Assembly (NCBI RefSeq): GCF_003290025.1
Contig: NZ_QNHG01000003.1
Location: forward strand, 762,438 to 826,437
Origin: Pseudogemmobacter bohemicus
GTDB taxonomy: Bacteria; Pseudomonadota; Alphaproteobacteria; Rhodobacterales; Rhodobacteraceae
Direction of reading: 5' to 3'
Length of the DNA: 64,000 nt
Below, piece by piece: positions 8,791-19,360 of this stretch. The notes beneath the pieces are model-generated. The model was not told the DNA's origin and did no database searches. It was given only the letters and a program-made list of their open reading frames with translations. Made by a program: the position numbers and the translations under genes. Position 1 is the stretch's first letter, and the number at the start of each line of letters is the position of its first letter.

Positions 8791-9735
8791 ATGATGGATT
8801 TTCAGCGCATCAAACCGCATCTGCCCTGGCTGACGCTGGTGGTGCTGACCGCTTTCGTCGGCATTGCCAATCCGACATTCCTGGCGCCGTCGAACCTGCT
8901 GATGCTGGCCGGCGATATCGTGCCTTTGTTCATCATGGCACTGGGTCTGACCTTCGCCATCTATATCGGCGGCATCGACCTTTCGGCGCAGTCGATGGCC
9001 AATCTGGTGACGGTGATCGCCTCGATTTACCTCGCCTCGATGGGGGCCTTTGTGGCGGTGCTTTGCGTGCTGGCGGGCTTTCTGTTCGGCACCCTTTCGG
9101 GGGTGATCACGACAAAGCTGAAAGTGCCCTCCTTCATCTCGACCCTCGCGATTGGCGGCGTGGCGTTTTCGCTGGCGCAATGGCTTTCCGGCCAGAAGGC
9201 TTTGTTCATGGATGCCAGCCAGCGCGACGCGAGTTTCGGCTGGATGATCGGGCGCACCGGCATCATCCCGAACGAGCTGTTCCTGGCCGCCGCCCTGTTG
9301 CTGCTGTGTCTTTTCATCGAGCGCCGGACGGTGCTGGGACGGGCGCTGAAGGCGGTCGGCGCCGGAGAGCTGGCGGCGGCGGCCTCGGGGCTGAATGTGG
9401 CGCGCTACAAGATCCTCGCTTTCGCGCTATCGGGCGCGCTGGCGGCGATTGCGGGGCTGTTGTTCTCGGTGAAACTCTCGGGCGGGGCGCCGACGATTGC
9501 GAATGGCTTCCTCTTGCCGGCGATTGTGGCGGTGCTGGTGGGTGGCACGCCGCTGACCGGGGGGGTGGGGGGTGTGTTGAACACGGTGATCGGCACGCTG
9601 ATCGTCGCGGTGATCCGTGCCTCGATGCTGTATTTCGAAATCGACGCCACCCGTCAGCAGATGGTCTTTGGCCTGGTGCTGATTGCCGCCATCGCGCTGA
9701 CCATCGACCGATCAAAACTGAGGGTGGTGAAATGA
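8791..9735 (+). CDS. Sugar ABC transporter permease, second subunit
   Basis: A 314-residue RbsC-type permease with about eight to nine hydrophobic segments and the loop ALKAVGAGELAAAASG, which matches the equivalent loop of the first permease. It starts with two consecutive ATG codons after a GGGGG ribosome-binding site; either could be used. Its stop overlaps the start of the alcohol dehydrogenase gene (ATGA), so uptake and first oxidation are translationally coupled. Confidence 0.9.
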   Translation: MMDFQRIKPHLPWLTLVVLTAFVGIANPTFLAPSNLLMLAGDIVPLFIMALGLTFAIYIGGIDLSAQSMANLVTVIASIYLASMGAFVAVLCVLAGFLFGTLSGVITTKLKVPSFISTLAIGGVAFSLAQWLSGQKALFMDASQRDASFGWMIGRTGIIPNELFLAAALLLLCLFIERRTVLGRALKAVGAGELAAAASGLNVARYKILAFALSGALAAIAGLLFSVKLSGGAPTIANGFLLPAIVAVLVGGTPLTGGVGGVLNTVIGTLIVAVIRASMLYFEIDATRQQMVFGLVLIAAIALTIDRSKLRVVK

Positions 9736-10763
9736 TGCGCGCCGCCGTGCTGACCGCGCCGGGCCGGTTTGAGATCCGCGAGGTGCCCCGGCCGGCAGTC
9801 GGCCCGCGGGATGCGCTGATCCGGGTGACCCGCACCGGCATTTGCGGCACCGATCTGCATATGTTTCATGGGGCTTACGCCGCTGACAGCCTGCCACTGA
9901 TCCCTGGGCACGAGTTTTGCGGCGTGATCGAAGACCTGGGGGCAGAGGTTGCCAGCCTTACCCAGGGCCAGACCGTTGTGGCCGATATCAATATCGGTTG
10001 CGGCACCTGTTTCTGGTGCCGTCGGAACGAGGTGCTGAACTGCCCCGATATGGCGCAGCTGGGCATCTCGCGCGATGGCGCTTTCGCGGACTATGTCGCG
10101 CTGCCGGCGCGGCTGGTGATCCCGGCGCCGGAAAATGCCGCGCCCGAGCTGCTGGCGCTGGTCGAACCGGTCGCCTGCGTGGTCAGGGCGGCCAGGAAGG
10201 CCGGCGCCGGCATCGGTCAATCGGCGGTGGTGCTCGGGGCCGGGCCGGTCGGCAACCTGCATGTGCAGATGCTGCGGCTTTGCGGCGTCGCCCCGATCAT
10301 CGTGGCAGACCTGTCGCAAGACCGCTGCCGCATGGCGCTGGAGGCCGGGGCCGATGCTGCGGTTTCCGACCCCGCGCTGCTGCAGGCCCGCGTGCTGGAA
10401 ATGACCGGCGGGCGCGGCGCCGATCTGGTCATCGAAAGCGTCGGCTCGCCGCGCCTTTACACCGAGGCCTTTCGGCTGATCCGCAAAGGCGGCCATGTTG
10501 CCTTCTTTGGCCTGACCGGGCCGGAGGCGGCGGTCGAGGTCAATATTCTCGACACCATCCTGCGTGAAAACAGCCTCAAAGGCTCGGTCGCAGGGATGGG
10601 GGAGGATATGCATGAGGCGCTTGTGCTGCTGACCCATGGCCGGTTCCGCACCGATGCCTTTACCCGCGCCAGCTATCCGCTCGACCGGATTCAGGAAGCG
10701 TTCGAGAGTTTCGCGGCGCGGCCCCGGGACCTGAAAACCCAGATCGTGATCGGCCCCGGCTGA
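9732..10763 (+). CDS. Zinc-dependent alcohol/polyol dehydrogenase (MDR family, sorbitol-dehydrogenase-like)
   Basis: A 343-residue NAD(P)-dependent medium-chain dehydrogenase. Catalytic zinc ligands are visible as C38 (GICGTDLH) and H60-E61 (GHEF). The structural zinc cysteines are C90, C93, C96 and C104. The Rossmann glycine motif is VLGAGPVGNLH. The closest functional classes are sorbitol, threonine and related sugar-alcohol dehydrogenases, which oxidise a secondary hydroxyl. The frame is open far upstream inside the permease gene, but the start at 9732 overlaps the permease stop as ATGA and matches family length. It is the last gene of the importer operon and probably carries out an early oxidation of the imported compound. 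Confidence 0.9.
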   Translation: MMRAAVLTAPGRFEIREVPRPAVGPRDALIRVTRTGICGTDLHMFHGAYAADSLPLIPGHEFCGVIEDLGAEVASLTQGQTVVADINIGCGTCFWCRRNEVLNCPDMAQLGISRDGAFADYVALPARLVIPAPENAAPELLALVEPVACVVRAARKAGAGIGQSAVVLGAGPVGNLHVQMLRLCGVAPIIVADLSQDRCRMALEAGADAAVSDPALLQARVLEMTGGRGADLVIESVGSPRLYTEAFRLIRKGGHVAFFGLTGPEAAVEVNILDTILRENSLKGSVAGMGEDMHEALVLLTHGRFRTDAFTRASYPLDRIQEAFESFAARPRDLKTQIVIGPG

Positions 10764-10774
10764 GGCCGGCTGGC

Positions 10775-10801
10775 TTGACAGATTAATAACCATATAGTTA
10801 C
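10775..10801 (+). promoter_or_regulatory. Promoter/operator of the ALDH-GMC operon, site C
   Basis: TTGACA at 10775-10780 is a strong -35. Within and after its spacer lies ATAAC-N6-GTTAC (10786-10801), the island's common inverted repeat. The -10 would fall at about 10798-10804, so a bound repressor would cover the promoter core. Confidence 0.65.
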
Positions 10802-10842
10802 TTATCGCCGCGCCCGCTCCTCGCGGCGCAGGGGAGGATATC

Positions 10843-12338
<1,496 letters not shown>

Positions 12339-12339
<1 letters not shown>

Positions 12340-13940
12340 TGGCGGATGTGTTCGATTATGTGATCGTGGGGGGCGGCTCGGCCGGCTGTGTGCTGGCGGC
12401 GCGGCTTTCCGAGGATCCGGCGGTCCGGGTCTGCCTTATCGAGGCAGGAAAGCGCGACAGCCATCCCCTGATCCATATGCCGGTGGGCTTTGCCAAAATG
12501 ACCACCGGCCCCCTGACCTGGGGGCTGGTGACCGCACCGCAAAAACACGCGATGAATCGCGAGATCCCTTACGCCCAGGCGCGGGTGCTGGGGGGCGGTT
12601 CGTCGATCAATGCCGAGATTTTCACGCGCGGCCATCCGTCGGATTACGACCGCTGGGTCACCGAGGGCGCCACCGGCTGGGGCTTTGATCAGGTGCGGAA
12701 ATATTTCCTGCGCTCCGAGGGGAATACGGTGCTGTCGGGCGCGTGGCATGGCACCGATGGGCCGCTCGGTGTCTCGAACCTGCCTTCGCCGAACCCGACA
12801 ACGCTTGCTTTCGTGCAAAGCTGTCAGGAGCGCGGGCTGAACTACAACCCGGATTTCAGCGGGCCGGAACAGGCCGGGGCCGGGGTCTATCAGACCACGA
12901 TCCGGAACAACCGGCGCTGTTCGGCAGCGGTGGGTTACCTGCGCCCGGCGCTTGGCCGCAAGAACCTGCGGCTGATCACGGGCGCCCAGGTGTTGCGGCT
13001 GAGCTTCCAGGGCAATCGCGCGACCGGGGTGGAGTATGCGCTCGGGTCTGCGGTGCATCAGGCGCGGGCCGAGGCGGAGGTGATCGTCACCTCCGGCGCT
13101 GTCGGCAGCCCGAAGCTGCTGATGCTGTCGGGTATTGGCCCGGCGGCGCATCTGCAAAGCCATGGCGTCAAAGTGGTGCAGGATCTGCCCGGCGTCGGCC
13201 AGAACCTCCAGGACCATTTCGGCATCGACATCGTGGCCGAGCTGAAGGGCCATGACAGCCTTGACAAATACAACAGCCTGCACCGGATGGTCTGGGCCGG
13301 GCTGCAATATATGCTGTTCAACTCGGGCCCGGTGACGTCGAATGTCGTCGAGGGCGGGGCGTTCTGGTATGCGGACGGGCCGGGTTCCGCCCCGGCGCCG
13401 GATCTGCAATTCCACTTCCTTGCCGGGGCCGGGGCAGAGGCCGGGGTGCCCTCGGTTCGCAAGGGCAGCTCGGGGATCACGCTGAACAGCTATACTTTGC
13501 GCCCGAAGGCGCGCGGCACGGTGACCCTGCGGTCTGCCGACCCAAAGGACAATCCGGTGGTTGATCCGAATTTTCTTGGCCATCCGGATGATTTGCGGGT
13601 CTCGGTCGAGGGGGTGAAGCTCAGCCGTGAGATCTTCAGCCAGCCGAGCCTGCAGAAATACATCCGCGAGATCCGGTTTCCGGATAACAGCGTCAGAACC
13701 CGGGCAGATTACGAGACCTATGCGCGGCAATATGGCCGGACATCCTATCACCCGACCTGCACCTGCAAGATGGGCACGGATGAGATGGCGGTGGTCGCGC
13801 CGGATCTGCGGATCCGGGGGCTCGACGGGATCCGGATTTGCGACAGTTCGGTGATGCCCTCGCTGGTGGGGTCAAACACCAATGCGCCGACGATTATGAT
13901 CGCCGAACGCGCCGCAGATCTGATCCGGGGCAATCACTGA
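12339..13940 (+). CDS. GMC-family FAD-dependent oxidoreductase (choline dehydrogenase-like)
   Basis: A 533-residue flavoprotein. FAD binding is shown by the N-terminal VIVGGGSAGCVLAARLSE and the GGGSSINAE loop. The active-site pair is H471 (YHPTCTCKMG) and an Asn in SNTNAPT (residue 513 or 515), the His/Asn arrangement of choline and other alcohol dehydrogenases. No signal peptide is seen. With the aldehyde dehydrogenase directly upstream, it probably oxidises a primary alcohol of the substrate, passing electrons to the respiratory chain. Relatives also oxidise C3 of sugars and glycosides, so a 3-keto-sugar role cannot be excluded. A hairpin follows the stop. Confidence 0.9.
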
Positions 13941-13988
13941 AGACAAATGCCCGGGCAAGACAAGCGCCCGGGAAGAACGGCGCGCGCG

Positions 13989-14017
13989 GAAGGGGTGGCT
14001 GGTGGGCCGCCCCTTTT
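13989..14017. terminator. Convergent terminator between the GMC and aldo/keto reductase genes
   Basis: An 11-base imperfect stem (GAAGGGGTGGC with GCCGCCCCTTT, one G-T pair) with a six-base loop lies between two convergent genes. It has a T-run on the plus strand. A second hairpin (CCCGGGC/GCCCGGG, 13950-13972) precedes it. Confidence 0.6.
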
Positions 14018-14021
14018 CGCA

Positions 14022-14840
14022 TCAGTCGAATTCGGGCGCGTAGGGCACCTTGTCTCTCCCGACGACGCGAAAGCCGGTCGCGTTCAGCGCGTCGATCCGG
14101 GCCATGTCGATGGAGGAAAGCGTGAAATCCATCACCTCGAAATTGGCGCGGATGTTTTCCGGCTTTGTCGACATGGTGGTGATCGGCAACCCCTTTTGCA
14201 GGATCCAGCGCAAGACGATCTGGGCGGCGCTTTTGCCGTAACTGGCCCCGATTTCCGCGAAAAGCGGATAGCGGAACACCTCGCCCCGCGCGACCGAACA
14301 GTAAGAGCTGAGCGGGATGCCGGTCTCATTCGCCGCCGCCAGCAGCCGGCTTTGATCCAGCAGCGGGTGGAATTCGACCTGGTTCACCACCAGCGGCCCC
14401 GAAACCCGCGCCCGCGCCTCGCGCATCATCGCGGCGGTGTAATTCGAGAGCCCGATATGGCGGGTAAGGCCCCGCGCCTGCGCCTCCTGCAAGAGATCAA
14501 GCGAGCGCGCATTGTCGCCCGAAGGGTCGGGCCAGTGCAGCAGCAGCATATCGACCTGGTCCAGCTGCAGCGCGGCAAGCGAGGCCTCGACCGAAGGCAT
14601 GAACTTCCCGGTCGTGAAATTCCCGACCCCGACCTTGGTGGTCACGCAAAGCGCGCTGCGAGGCAGGCCGCTGGCCGCCAGCGCGGCGCCGGTCGTCGAT
14701 TCATTCTCATACATCTGCGCGGTGTCGAAAGCGCGGTAGCCGGTCTCGATCGCGGCGGCAATGGCTGCTTCCAGTACGCTGTCTTTCAGGGGAAATGTCC
14801 CGAAAGATCGCTGCCATGTCTTTGAAAACAATATGTTCAT
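14022..14840 (-). CDS. Aldo/keto reductase (AKR3/AKR5 type, diketo-gluconate reductase-like)
   Basis: A 272-residue NADPH-dependent reductase with an (alpha/beta)8 barrel. The catalytic tetrad is visible as D and Y in FDTAQMYENE, K in VTTKVG and H in LLLHWPDP. The length fits 2,5-diketo-D-gluconate reductase relatives. A GAGGAG ribosome-binding site precedes the ATG. It is divergent from the CoA-transferase operon, and the shared intergenic region contains operator site E. It could reduce a keto-sugar acid or aldehyde intermediate. Confidence 0.88.
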   Translation of the reverse strand: MNILFSKTWQRSFGTFPLKDSVLEAAIAAAIETGYRAFDTAQMYENESTTGAALAASGLPRSALCVTTKVGVGNFTTGKFMPSVEASLAALQLDQVDMLLLHWPDPSGDNARSLDLLQEAQARGLTRHIGLSNYTAAMMREARARVSGPLVVNQVEFHPLLDQSRLLAAANETGIPLSSYCSVARGEVFRYPLFAEIGASYGKSAAQIVLRWILQKGLPITTMSTKPENIRANFEVMDFTLSSIDMARIDALNATGFRVVGRDKVPYAPEFD

Positions 14841-14935
14841 TTTTCTCCTCCCATTGCGTTTCCCCCTGGTCTCTGCCGGCCGCCGGGGTAATCGAGATTG
14901 CCCCTTGCTAAGGTGTGTGATGGCGCTCTATTCTT

Positions 14936-14951
14936 ATAACTGGTTAGTTAC
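14936..14951 (+). promoter_or_regulatory. Operator site E between the aldo/keto reductase and CoA-transferase genes
   Basis: ATAAC-N6-GTTAC, 27 bases before the CoA-transferase start. TTGCTA (14905-14910) and TATTCT (14929-14934) could be the -35 and -10 for the rightward promoter, putting the operator at the transcription start. Confidence 0.62.
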
Positions 14952-14977
14952 TTATTGCCAACCGGAATGGGAGGGGG

Positions 14978-16552
14978 ATGATGAATAAGGTCAGGACCGC
15001 AGCCGAGGCGGTACAGCTGATTGGCAGCGGCGCGATGGTGGCGGTGAACGCGTCCTCGGGGCTCTTATGCCCGGATGCGGTGCTCAGGGCGCTTGGCGAA
15101 CGCTTTCTCGCCGAGGGCGCGCCGAAGGATCTGACCACCATCCACCCGATTGCCGCCGGCGATATGTTCGGAACCCCGGGCGTCGATCACATCGCCCATA
15201 AGGGGATGATCCGGCGCATCATCGGCGGCTCCTATCCTTCGGGGCCATCGAATGCCGAACCGCCGCTGATCTGGCAGCGCATCCTCGCCGAAGATCTCGC
15301 CGCCTATAATTTCCCCTCGGGTGTGATCTTCGACATGCTGCGAGACGGGGCGGCGCAGCGGGCGGGTGTGCTGACCAAAGTGGGGATGGAGACCTTCGTG
15401 GACCCCGATCTGGAGGGCGGTGCGATGAATGCCACCGCCCGGGCGACGCCTCTGGTCCGGCGGGTGGATTTCGACGGCGAGGACTGGCTGCATTTCCCGG
15501 CTTTGCGCCCCGATGTGGCGATCATCCGCGCCACCACCGCCGATGAGAATGGCAATCTGACCTTTGAACATGAGGCGGCGACGCTGGGTGCGATGGAAAT
15601 GGCGCTGGCGGCGCGCGGCGCGGGCGGTATCATCATTGCCCAGGTGAAACGGGTGGCGGCGCGCGGCACTCTGGGGCCGCATGATGTGAAAGTGCCGGGG
15701 ATTCTTGTCGATGTGATCGTCGAGGCGCCCGACCAGTTGCAGACCACCGCGACCCAATATGACCCGGCGATCTCGGGCGAGATTTTCCGGCCGCTGTCAA
15801 GTTTTCGCCTGCCGGAATTCGGCATTGGCAAGGTGATCGCGCGCCGTGTCGCGCAAGAGCTGAAATCCGGCCAGGCGGTCAATCTGGGCTTTGGCATCTC
15901 GGCCAATGTGCCGCGCATCCTGATGGAAGAGGGGCTGCATGGCGCGGTGACCTGGGTGATCGAACAGGGGCCGGTGGGGGGCGTGCCGCTTCTGGATTTC
16001 AAATTCGGCTGCGCGTCGAATGCCGAGGCCTTTGTCGCCTCGCCGCATCAGTTCATCTATTTCCAGTCGGCGGGGTTCGATTGCTCGCTCTTGTCCTTCC
16101 TTGAGATCGACGCCGATGGCTCGGTCAATGTCAGCCGCCTGGCGGCGACGCCGCATCGCACCGCCGGGGCGGGGGGCTTTGTCGATATCACCGCCCGCGC
16201 CCGCCGCATCGTGTTTTCGGGCAATTTCAACGCGGGTGCGAAGATGCGGATCGAGGAGGGCCGCCTTGTGATCGACCGCGAGGGCAAGATCGCCAAAATC
16301 GTGCCGAAGGTCGATCAGGTCAGTTTCTCTGGGCGGAGGGCGCGCGCTCAGAGCCAGCAGGTGACCTATGTGACCGAGCGCTGCGTCCTGCAGCTGGAAC
16401 CGGCCGGCCTGACCGTGACCGAAATTGCGCCGGGGGTCGATCTCAGGCGCGACATTCTCGACCAGACCGACGTGGCGCTGCATGTCTCGCCCGATCTGAG
16501 GCTGATGGACGCCGCTCTTTTCCAGCCCGGCCTGTTCGGGCTGCGGCTGTGA
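14978..16552 (+). CDS. Family I acyl-CoA:carboxylate CoA-transferase (fused alpha-beta, YdiF/propionate CoA-transferase-like)
   Basis: A 524-residue protein carrying both CoA-transferase halves in one chain, as in YdiF and propionate CoA-transferase. The predicted catalytic glutamate that forms the glutamyl-CoA intermediate is E329, in VIEQGPVGG. It would activate a carboxylate using acetyl-CoA or another donor. Two ATG codons follow a GGGAGGGGG ribosome-binding site; the second has the better spacing. It is the first gene of an operon coupled by four-base overlaps to an enoyl-CoA hydratase, a Dabb protein and a glycerate kinase. This is the point where the island moves from free acid to CoA-thioester chemistry. 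Confidence 0.9.
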   Translation: MMNKVRTAAEAVQLIGSGAMVAVNASSGLLCPDAVLRALGERFLAEGAPKDLTTIHPIAAGDMFGTPGVDHIAHKGMIRRIIGGSYPSGPSNAEPPLIWQRILAEDLAAYNFPSGVIFDMLRDGAAQRAGVLTKVGMETFVDPDLEGGAMNATARATPLVRRVDFDGEDWLHFPALRPDVAIIRATTADENGNLTFEHEAATLGAMEMALAARGAGGIIIAQVKRVAARGTLGPHDVKVPGILVDVIVEAPDQLQTTATQYDPAISGEIFRPLSSFRLPEFGIGKVIARRVAQELKSGQAVNLGFGISANVPRILMEEGLHGAVTWVIEQGPVGGVPLLDFKFGCASNAEAFVASPHQFIYFQSAGFDCSLLSFLEIDADGSVNVSRLAATPHRTAGAGGFVDITARARRIVFSGNFNAGAKMRIEEGRLVIDREGKIAKIVPKVDQVSFSGRRARAQSQQVTYVTERCVLQLEPAGLTVTEIAPGVDLRRDILDQTDVALHVSPDLRLMDAALFQPGLFGLRL

Positions 16553-17331
16553 GCGTTCAGCGGCTCGATCTGACCTTTGACGGTCCGGTCGCGACCCTGA
16601 CGATCCGGCGTGAGGAAAAGCGGAACGCGCTGTCTGCGGCGATGCTGGCGGCGCTGCCGGAACTTTGCCGCAGGGTCGAGCAATCATCCGCGCGGGTGCT
16701 GATCGTGACCGGGGCGGGGGGGCGCGCTTTCTGTGCCGGCGGCGACATCGCGGCCTGGAGCACGCTGTCTGCGCGTGACTTCGCGATGCGCTGGCTGCGC
16801 GATGGCAATGCCGCCTTCGATGCGCTGGCGCGGCTGTCGGTGCCGGTGATCGCGGTGTTGAATGGCCATTGCCTCGGCGGCGGGCTGGAGCTTGCCGCCT
16901 GCGCCGATTTCCGGATTGCCGAGGCGCATATGCGGATCGGCCAGCCCGAGCCGGGGCTGGGGATCATCGCGGGCTGGTCCGGCACGCAGCGCGCCACCCG
17001 TCGCTTTGGCGCGCAAACAGTGCGGCGGATGCTGCTGGCGGGTGAGGTCTTCGGCGCCGAAGAGGCGCGGCATCTTGGGCTGGCCGACCGTATTGCGCCG
17101 GAAGGCGGTGGTCTGATCCTTGCCCGCGAGATGGCCGCGCGGATCGTTACGCTGTCACCCGAGGCGGTGGCGCTGAGCAAGATGATGATCAACGCAGCCG
17201 AGGGCGAAGAAGGCGGGCGGGTGATTGACGCGCTGGCCGGGCTTGCCGCCGCGCGCGGGCCCGATCTGCGCGAGGGGCTCGCCGCCCGCGCCGCCGGACG
17301 ACAACCGGATTTTGGAGGAGATCCAGCATGA
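16549..17331 (+). CDS. Enoyl-CoA hydratase/isomerase (crotonase fold)
   Basis: A 260-residue crotonase-superfamily protein. The oxyanion-hole strand is AFCAGGDIAAW and the second glycine-rich segment is GHCLGGGLELAAC, followed by the active-site region QPEPGLGIIAGWSGTQR. The glutamate in QPEPG fits a hydratase. The start is GTG at 16549 overlapping the CoA-transferase stop (GTGA); no ATG lies nearby. The reaction is probably hydration of, or water loss from, a 2-enoyl/3-hydroxyacyl-CoA derived from the imported compound. Confidence 0.88.
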   Translation: MSVQRLDLTFDGPVATLTIRREEKRNALSAAMLAALPELCRRVEQSSARVLIVTGAGGRAFCAGGDIAAWSTLSARDFAMRWLRDGNAAFDALARLSVPVIAVLNGHCLGGGLELAACADFRIAEAHMRIGQPEPGLGIIAGWSGTQRATRRFGAQTVRRMLLAGEVFGAEEARHLGLADRIAPEGGGLILAREMAARIVTLSPEAVALSKMMINAAEGEEGGRVIDALAGLAAARGPDLREGLAARAAGRQPDFGGDPA

Positions 17332-17648
17332 TACGCCATATTGTTGCCCTGCGGTTCCGGGCCGGGGTCAGCCCCGACCGCAAAGCCGCGCTTTACGCAA
17401 AGCTTGCAGGATTGCAGGGTCGGATCGACGGGCTTGCCGGCTTCCGCAGCTTTGCCAATTGCTCGGTCGAGCTGCCGCTTGTGCGCGGCTTCAACGATGT
17501 CTTCTGGTTCGATATGCGCGACGCGGCGGTGCGTGACGCCTATCTGGCGGACAGTGAGCATCAGCAGATCGGGGCGGAAATCGTCTCGGAACTCGACGGT
17601 GGCGCCGGGGGTGTGTTCGTCTTTGACCTCGACATGACCGCCCCATGA
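17328..17648 (+). CDS. Dabb-family (stress-responsive alpha/beta barrel) protein
   Basis: A 106-residue protein of the Dabb ferredoxin-like fold, recognised by the start MIRHIVALRFR and the conserved end of the domain (VFVFDLDM). A GGAGGAG ribosome-binding site precedes an ATG that overlaps the previous stop (ATGA), and its own stop overlaps the next start. Dabb proteins are dimeric and include cyclases, monooxygenase-like enzymes and proteins of unknown role; in catabolic operons their function is usually unassigned. It is probably an accessory or missing-step enzyme of the pathway. Confidence 0.85.
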   Translation: MIRHIVALRFRAGVSPDRKAALYAKLAGLQGRIDGLAGFRSFANCSVELPLVRGFNDVFWFDMRDAAVRDAYLADSEHQQIGAEIVSELDGGAGGVFVFDLDMTAP

Positions 17649-18901
17649 CCGAAGCGGATCGCGCATTTCTGACCGGGCTCTTCACCGCGGCGGTCGCGTC
17701 CGTCATGCCCGAGGGCGCGCTGGCGGCGCATTTGCCGCCCGTGCCGCGCGGCCGCACGGTGGTGGTCGGCGCCGGCAAGGGGGCGGCGCAGATGGCGGCG
17801 GCGTTTGACCGGCTCTGGCCCGGGCCGCTCTCGGGGATGGTGGTGACGCGCTACGGCTACGCATGTCCGGCGGGCCGCATCCGGGTGGTGGAGGCGGCGC
17901 ATCCGGTGCCCGATGCCGCCGGTCTTGCCGCCAGCGCGGCGCTGTTTCATGCGGTGCGCGAAGCGGGGCCGGAGGATCTGGTGGTGGCGCTGATCTGTGG
18001 CGGCGGCTCGGCCCTTTTGCCCGCGCCGCCCGGCGGGCTGACACTTGCCGATGAGGCCGCGCTGAACGCGGCGCTGCTGGCTTCGGGCGCGCCGATCTCG
18101 GTGATGAATGCGATCCGCAAACAGGTCTCGGGGATCAAGGGCGGGCGGCTGGCAGCGGCAAGCCTTGCGCCGGTGGTCACGCTGGTCGTCTCGGATGTGC
18201 CGGGGGATGATCCGGCCCAGGTGGCCTCGGCCCCGACCATCCCGGATGCGGGCAGCCGGGCTGAGGCGCGGGCGCTGGCAGAGCGCTGGCGCATCGCCTT
18301 GCCTCGTCCGGTGCAGGCCTGGCTGGGCAGTGATGAAGGCACGGCGCCGCACCCGGATGACCCGGTTTTCGCGCGGCATCAGACCCGCGTGATCGCCTCG
18401 GCGCGCATCGCGCTGGAGGCGGCGGCGGCGCGCTCCGAGGCGGCGGGTGTGCCGGCGGTGATCCTCTCTGACGCGATGGAGGGCGAGGCGCGCGAGGTCG
18501 GTCGCGTTCATGCTGCCATCGCGCGCGAGACCGCTTTGCGCGACCGCCCCTTCCGCCGCCCCGTCCTGCTGCTGTCGGGCGGTGAGACCACGGTGACGCT
18601 GCGGGCCAAAGGCCGGGGCGGGCGCAATTCCGAATTCCTGCTGGCGCTTGCGCTGGCCGCCGAGGGCGTGAATTTCGCGGCGCTGGCGGCGGATACCGAT
18701 GGCATTGACGGCTCCGGGCAGAATGCCGGCGCCTTTGCCACCGGGGCGACGGCGGCGCGGCTGCGCGACCTTGGGCTGGACCCTGCCGGGCTTTTGGCCG
18801 CGCATGACAGCTGGGGGGCGTTCAACGCGCTGAGTGATCTGTTCCAGCCCGGGCCGACCGGCACGAATGTCAATGATTTCCGCGCGATCCTGATCCGCTG
18901 A
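17645..18901 (+). CDS. MOFRL-family glycerate 2-kinase (GckA/TtuD type)
   Basis: A 418-residue protein with an N-terminal DUF4147 nucleotide-binding half and a C-terminal MOFRL half (conserved LLSGGETTVT and GRGGRNSEFLLALA). This family phosphorylates D-glycerate to 2-phosphoglycerate; it was once annotated as hydroxypyruvate reductase. It ends the CoA-transferase operon. Its presence argues that a C3 fragment such as glycerate is released by the pathway and fed into lower glycolysis. Confidence 0.9.
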   Translation: MTEADRAFLTGLFTAAVASVMPEGALAAHLPPVPRGRTVVVGAGKGAAQMAAAFDRLWPGPLSGMVVTRYGYACPAGRIRVVEAAHPVPDAAGLAASAALFHAVREAGPEDLVVALICGGGSALLPAPPGGLTLADEAALNAALLASGAPISVMNAIRKQVSGIKGGRLAAASLAPVVTLVVSDVPGDDPAQVASAPTIPDAGSRAEARALAERWRIALPRPVQAWLGSDEGTAPHPDDPVFARHQTRVIASARIALEAAAARSEAAGVPAVILSDAMEGEAREVGRVHAAIARETALRDRPFRRPVLLLSGGETTVTLRAKGRGGRNSEFLLALALAAEGVNFAALAADTDGIDGSGQNAGAFATGATAARLRDLGLDPAGLLAAHDSWGAFNALSDLFQPGPTGTNVNDFRAILIR

Positions 18902-18907
18902 GGCGGG

Positions 18908-19360
18908 TCAGGCCAGCAACATCACCTGATTGCGCCCGCGCTGCACCAGGGTGCCATGCTGGTTTGTCACCGTGAAGTCCAGCGTGACGATACCGCGCCC
19001 CGGGTCCTTGGTCGCCCGCATATCCACCACTTCGATCCGCGCCGTGATCCGGTCGCCGGCAAGGACCGGTGCGGTGAAGCTCTGATCCCAGCCCAGCGAG
19101 GCCACTGCGCGGAATTGCGCCGGCGCCTGGTTCTTCAGCCCGTCAACCAGCGACAGAACCAGCAGCCCATGGGCCACCCGACCCGCAAAACCATGCTCTG
19201 CGGCGGCCTCACGACTCATATGGATCGCGAAACGGTCGCCGGTGAGATCCGCAAAGGCGTCGATCATCGCGGCGGTGACCACGCGGCTGCCGGTTTCGAC
19301 CACATCGCCGGGGTGCAGGTCAGCCAGACCGTAGCGCCCCGGCGCCAGCAGCCGTGTCAC
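18908..19360 (-). CDS. MaoC-like (R)-specific enoyl-CoA hydratase
   Basis: A 150-residue single hot-dog protein. The hydratase motif is clear: LTGDRFAIH followed by EHGFAGRVAHGLL, with the catalytic Asp/His pair. The frame is open further upstream, but the GTG at 19360 overlaps the stop of the aldo/keto reductase (GTGA) and gives the family length. It would hydrate an enoyl-CoA to a 3-hydroxyacyl-CoA of R configuration. The island therefore has two hydratases of opposite expected stereochemistry (crotonase and MaoC), as if an epimerisation or two sequential steps were needed. Confidence 0.85.
   Translation of the reverse strand: MTRLLAPGRYGLADLHPGDVVETGSRVVTAAMIDAFADLTGDRFAIHMSREAAAEHGFAGRVAHGLLVLSLVDGLKNQAPAQFRAVASLGWDQSFTAPVLAGDRITARIEVVDMRATKDPGRGIVTLDFTVTNQHGTLVQRGRNQVMLLA

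Noticed and set aside
9063-9731. N-terminal extension of the alcohol dehydrogenase into the permease gene
   Set aside because: The extension is noise sequence; the ATG at 9732 overlaps the permease stop and gives the family length.
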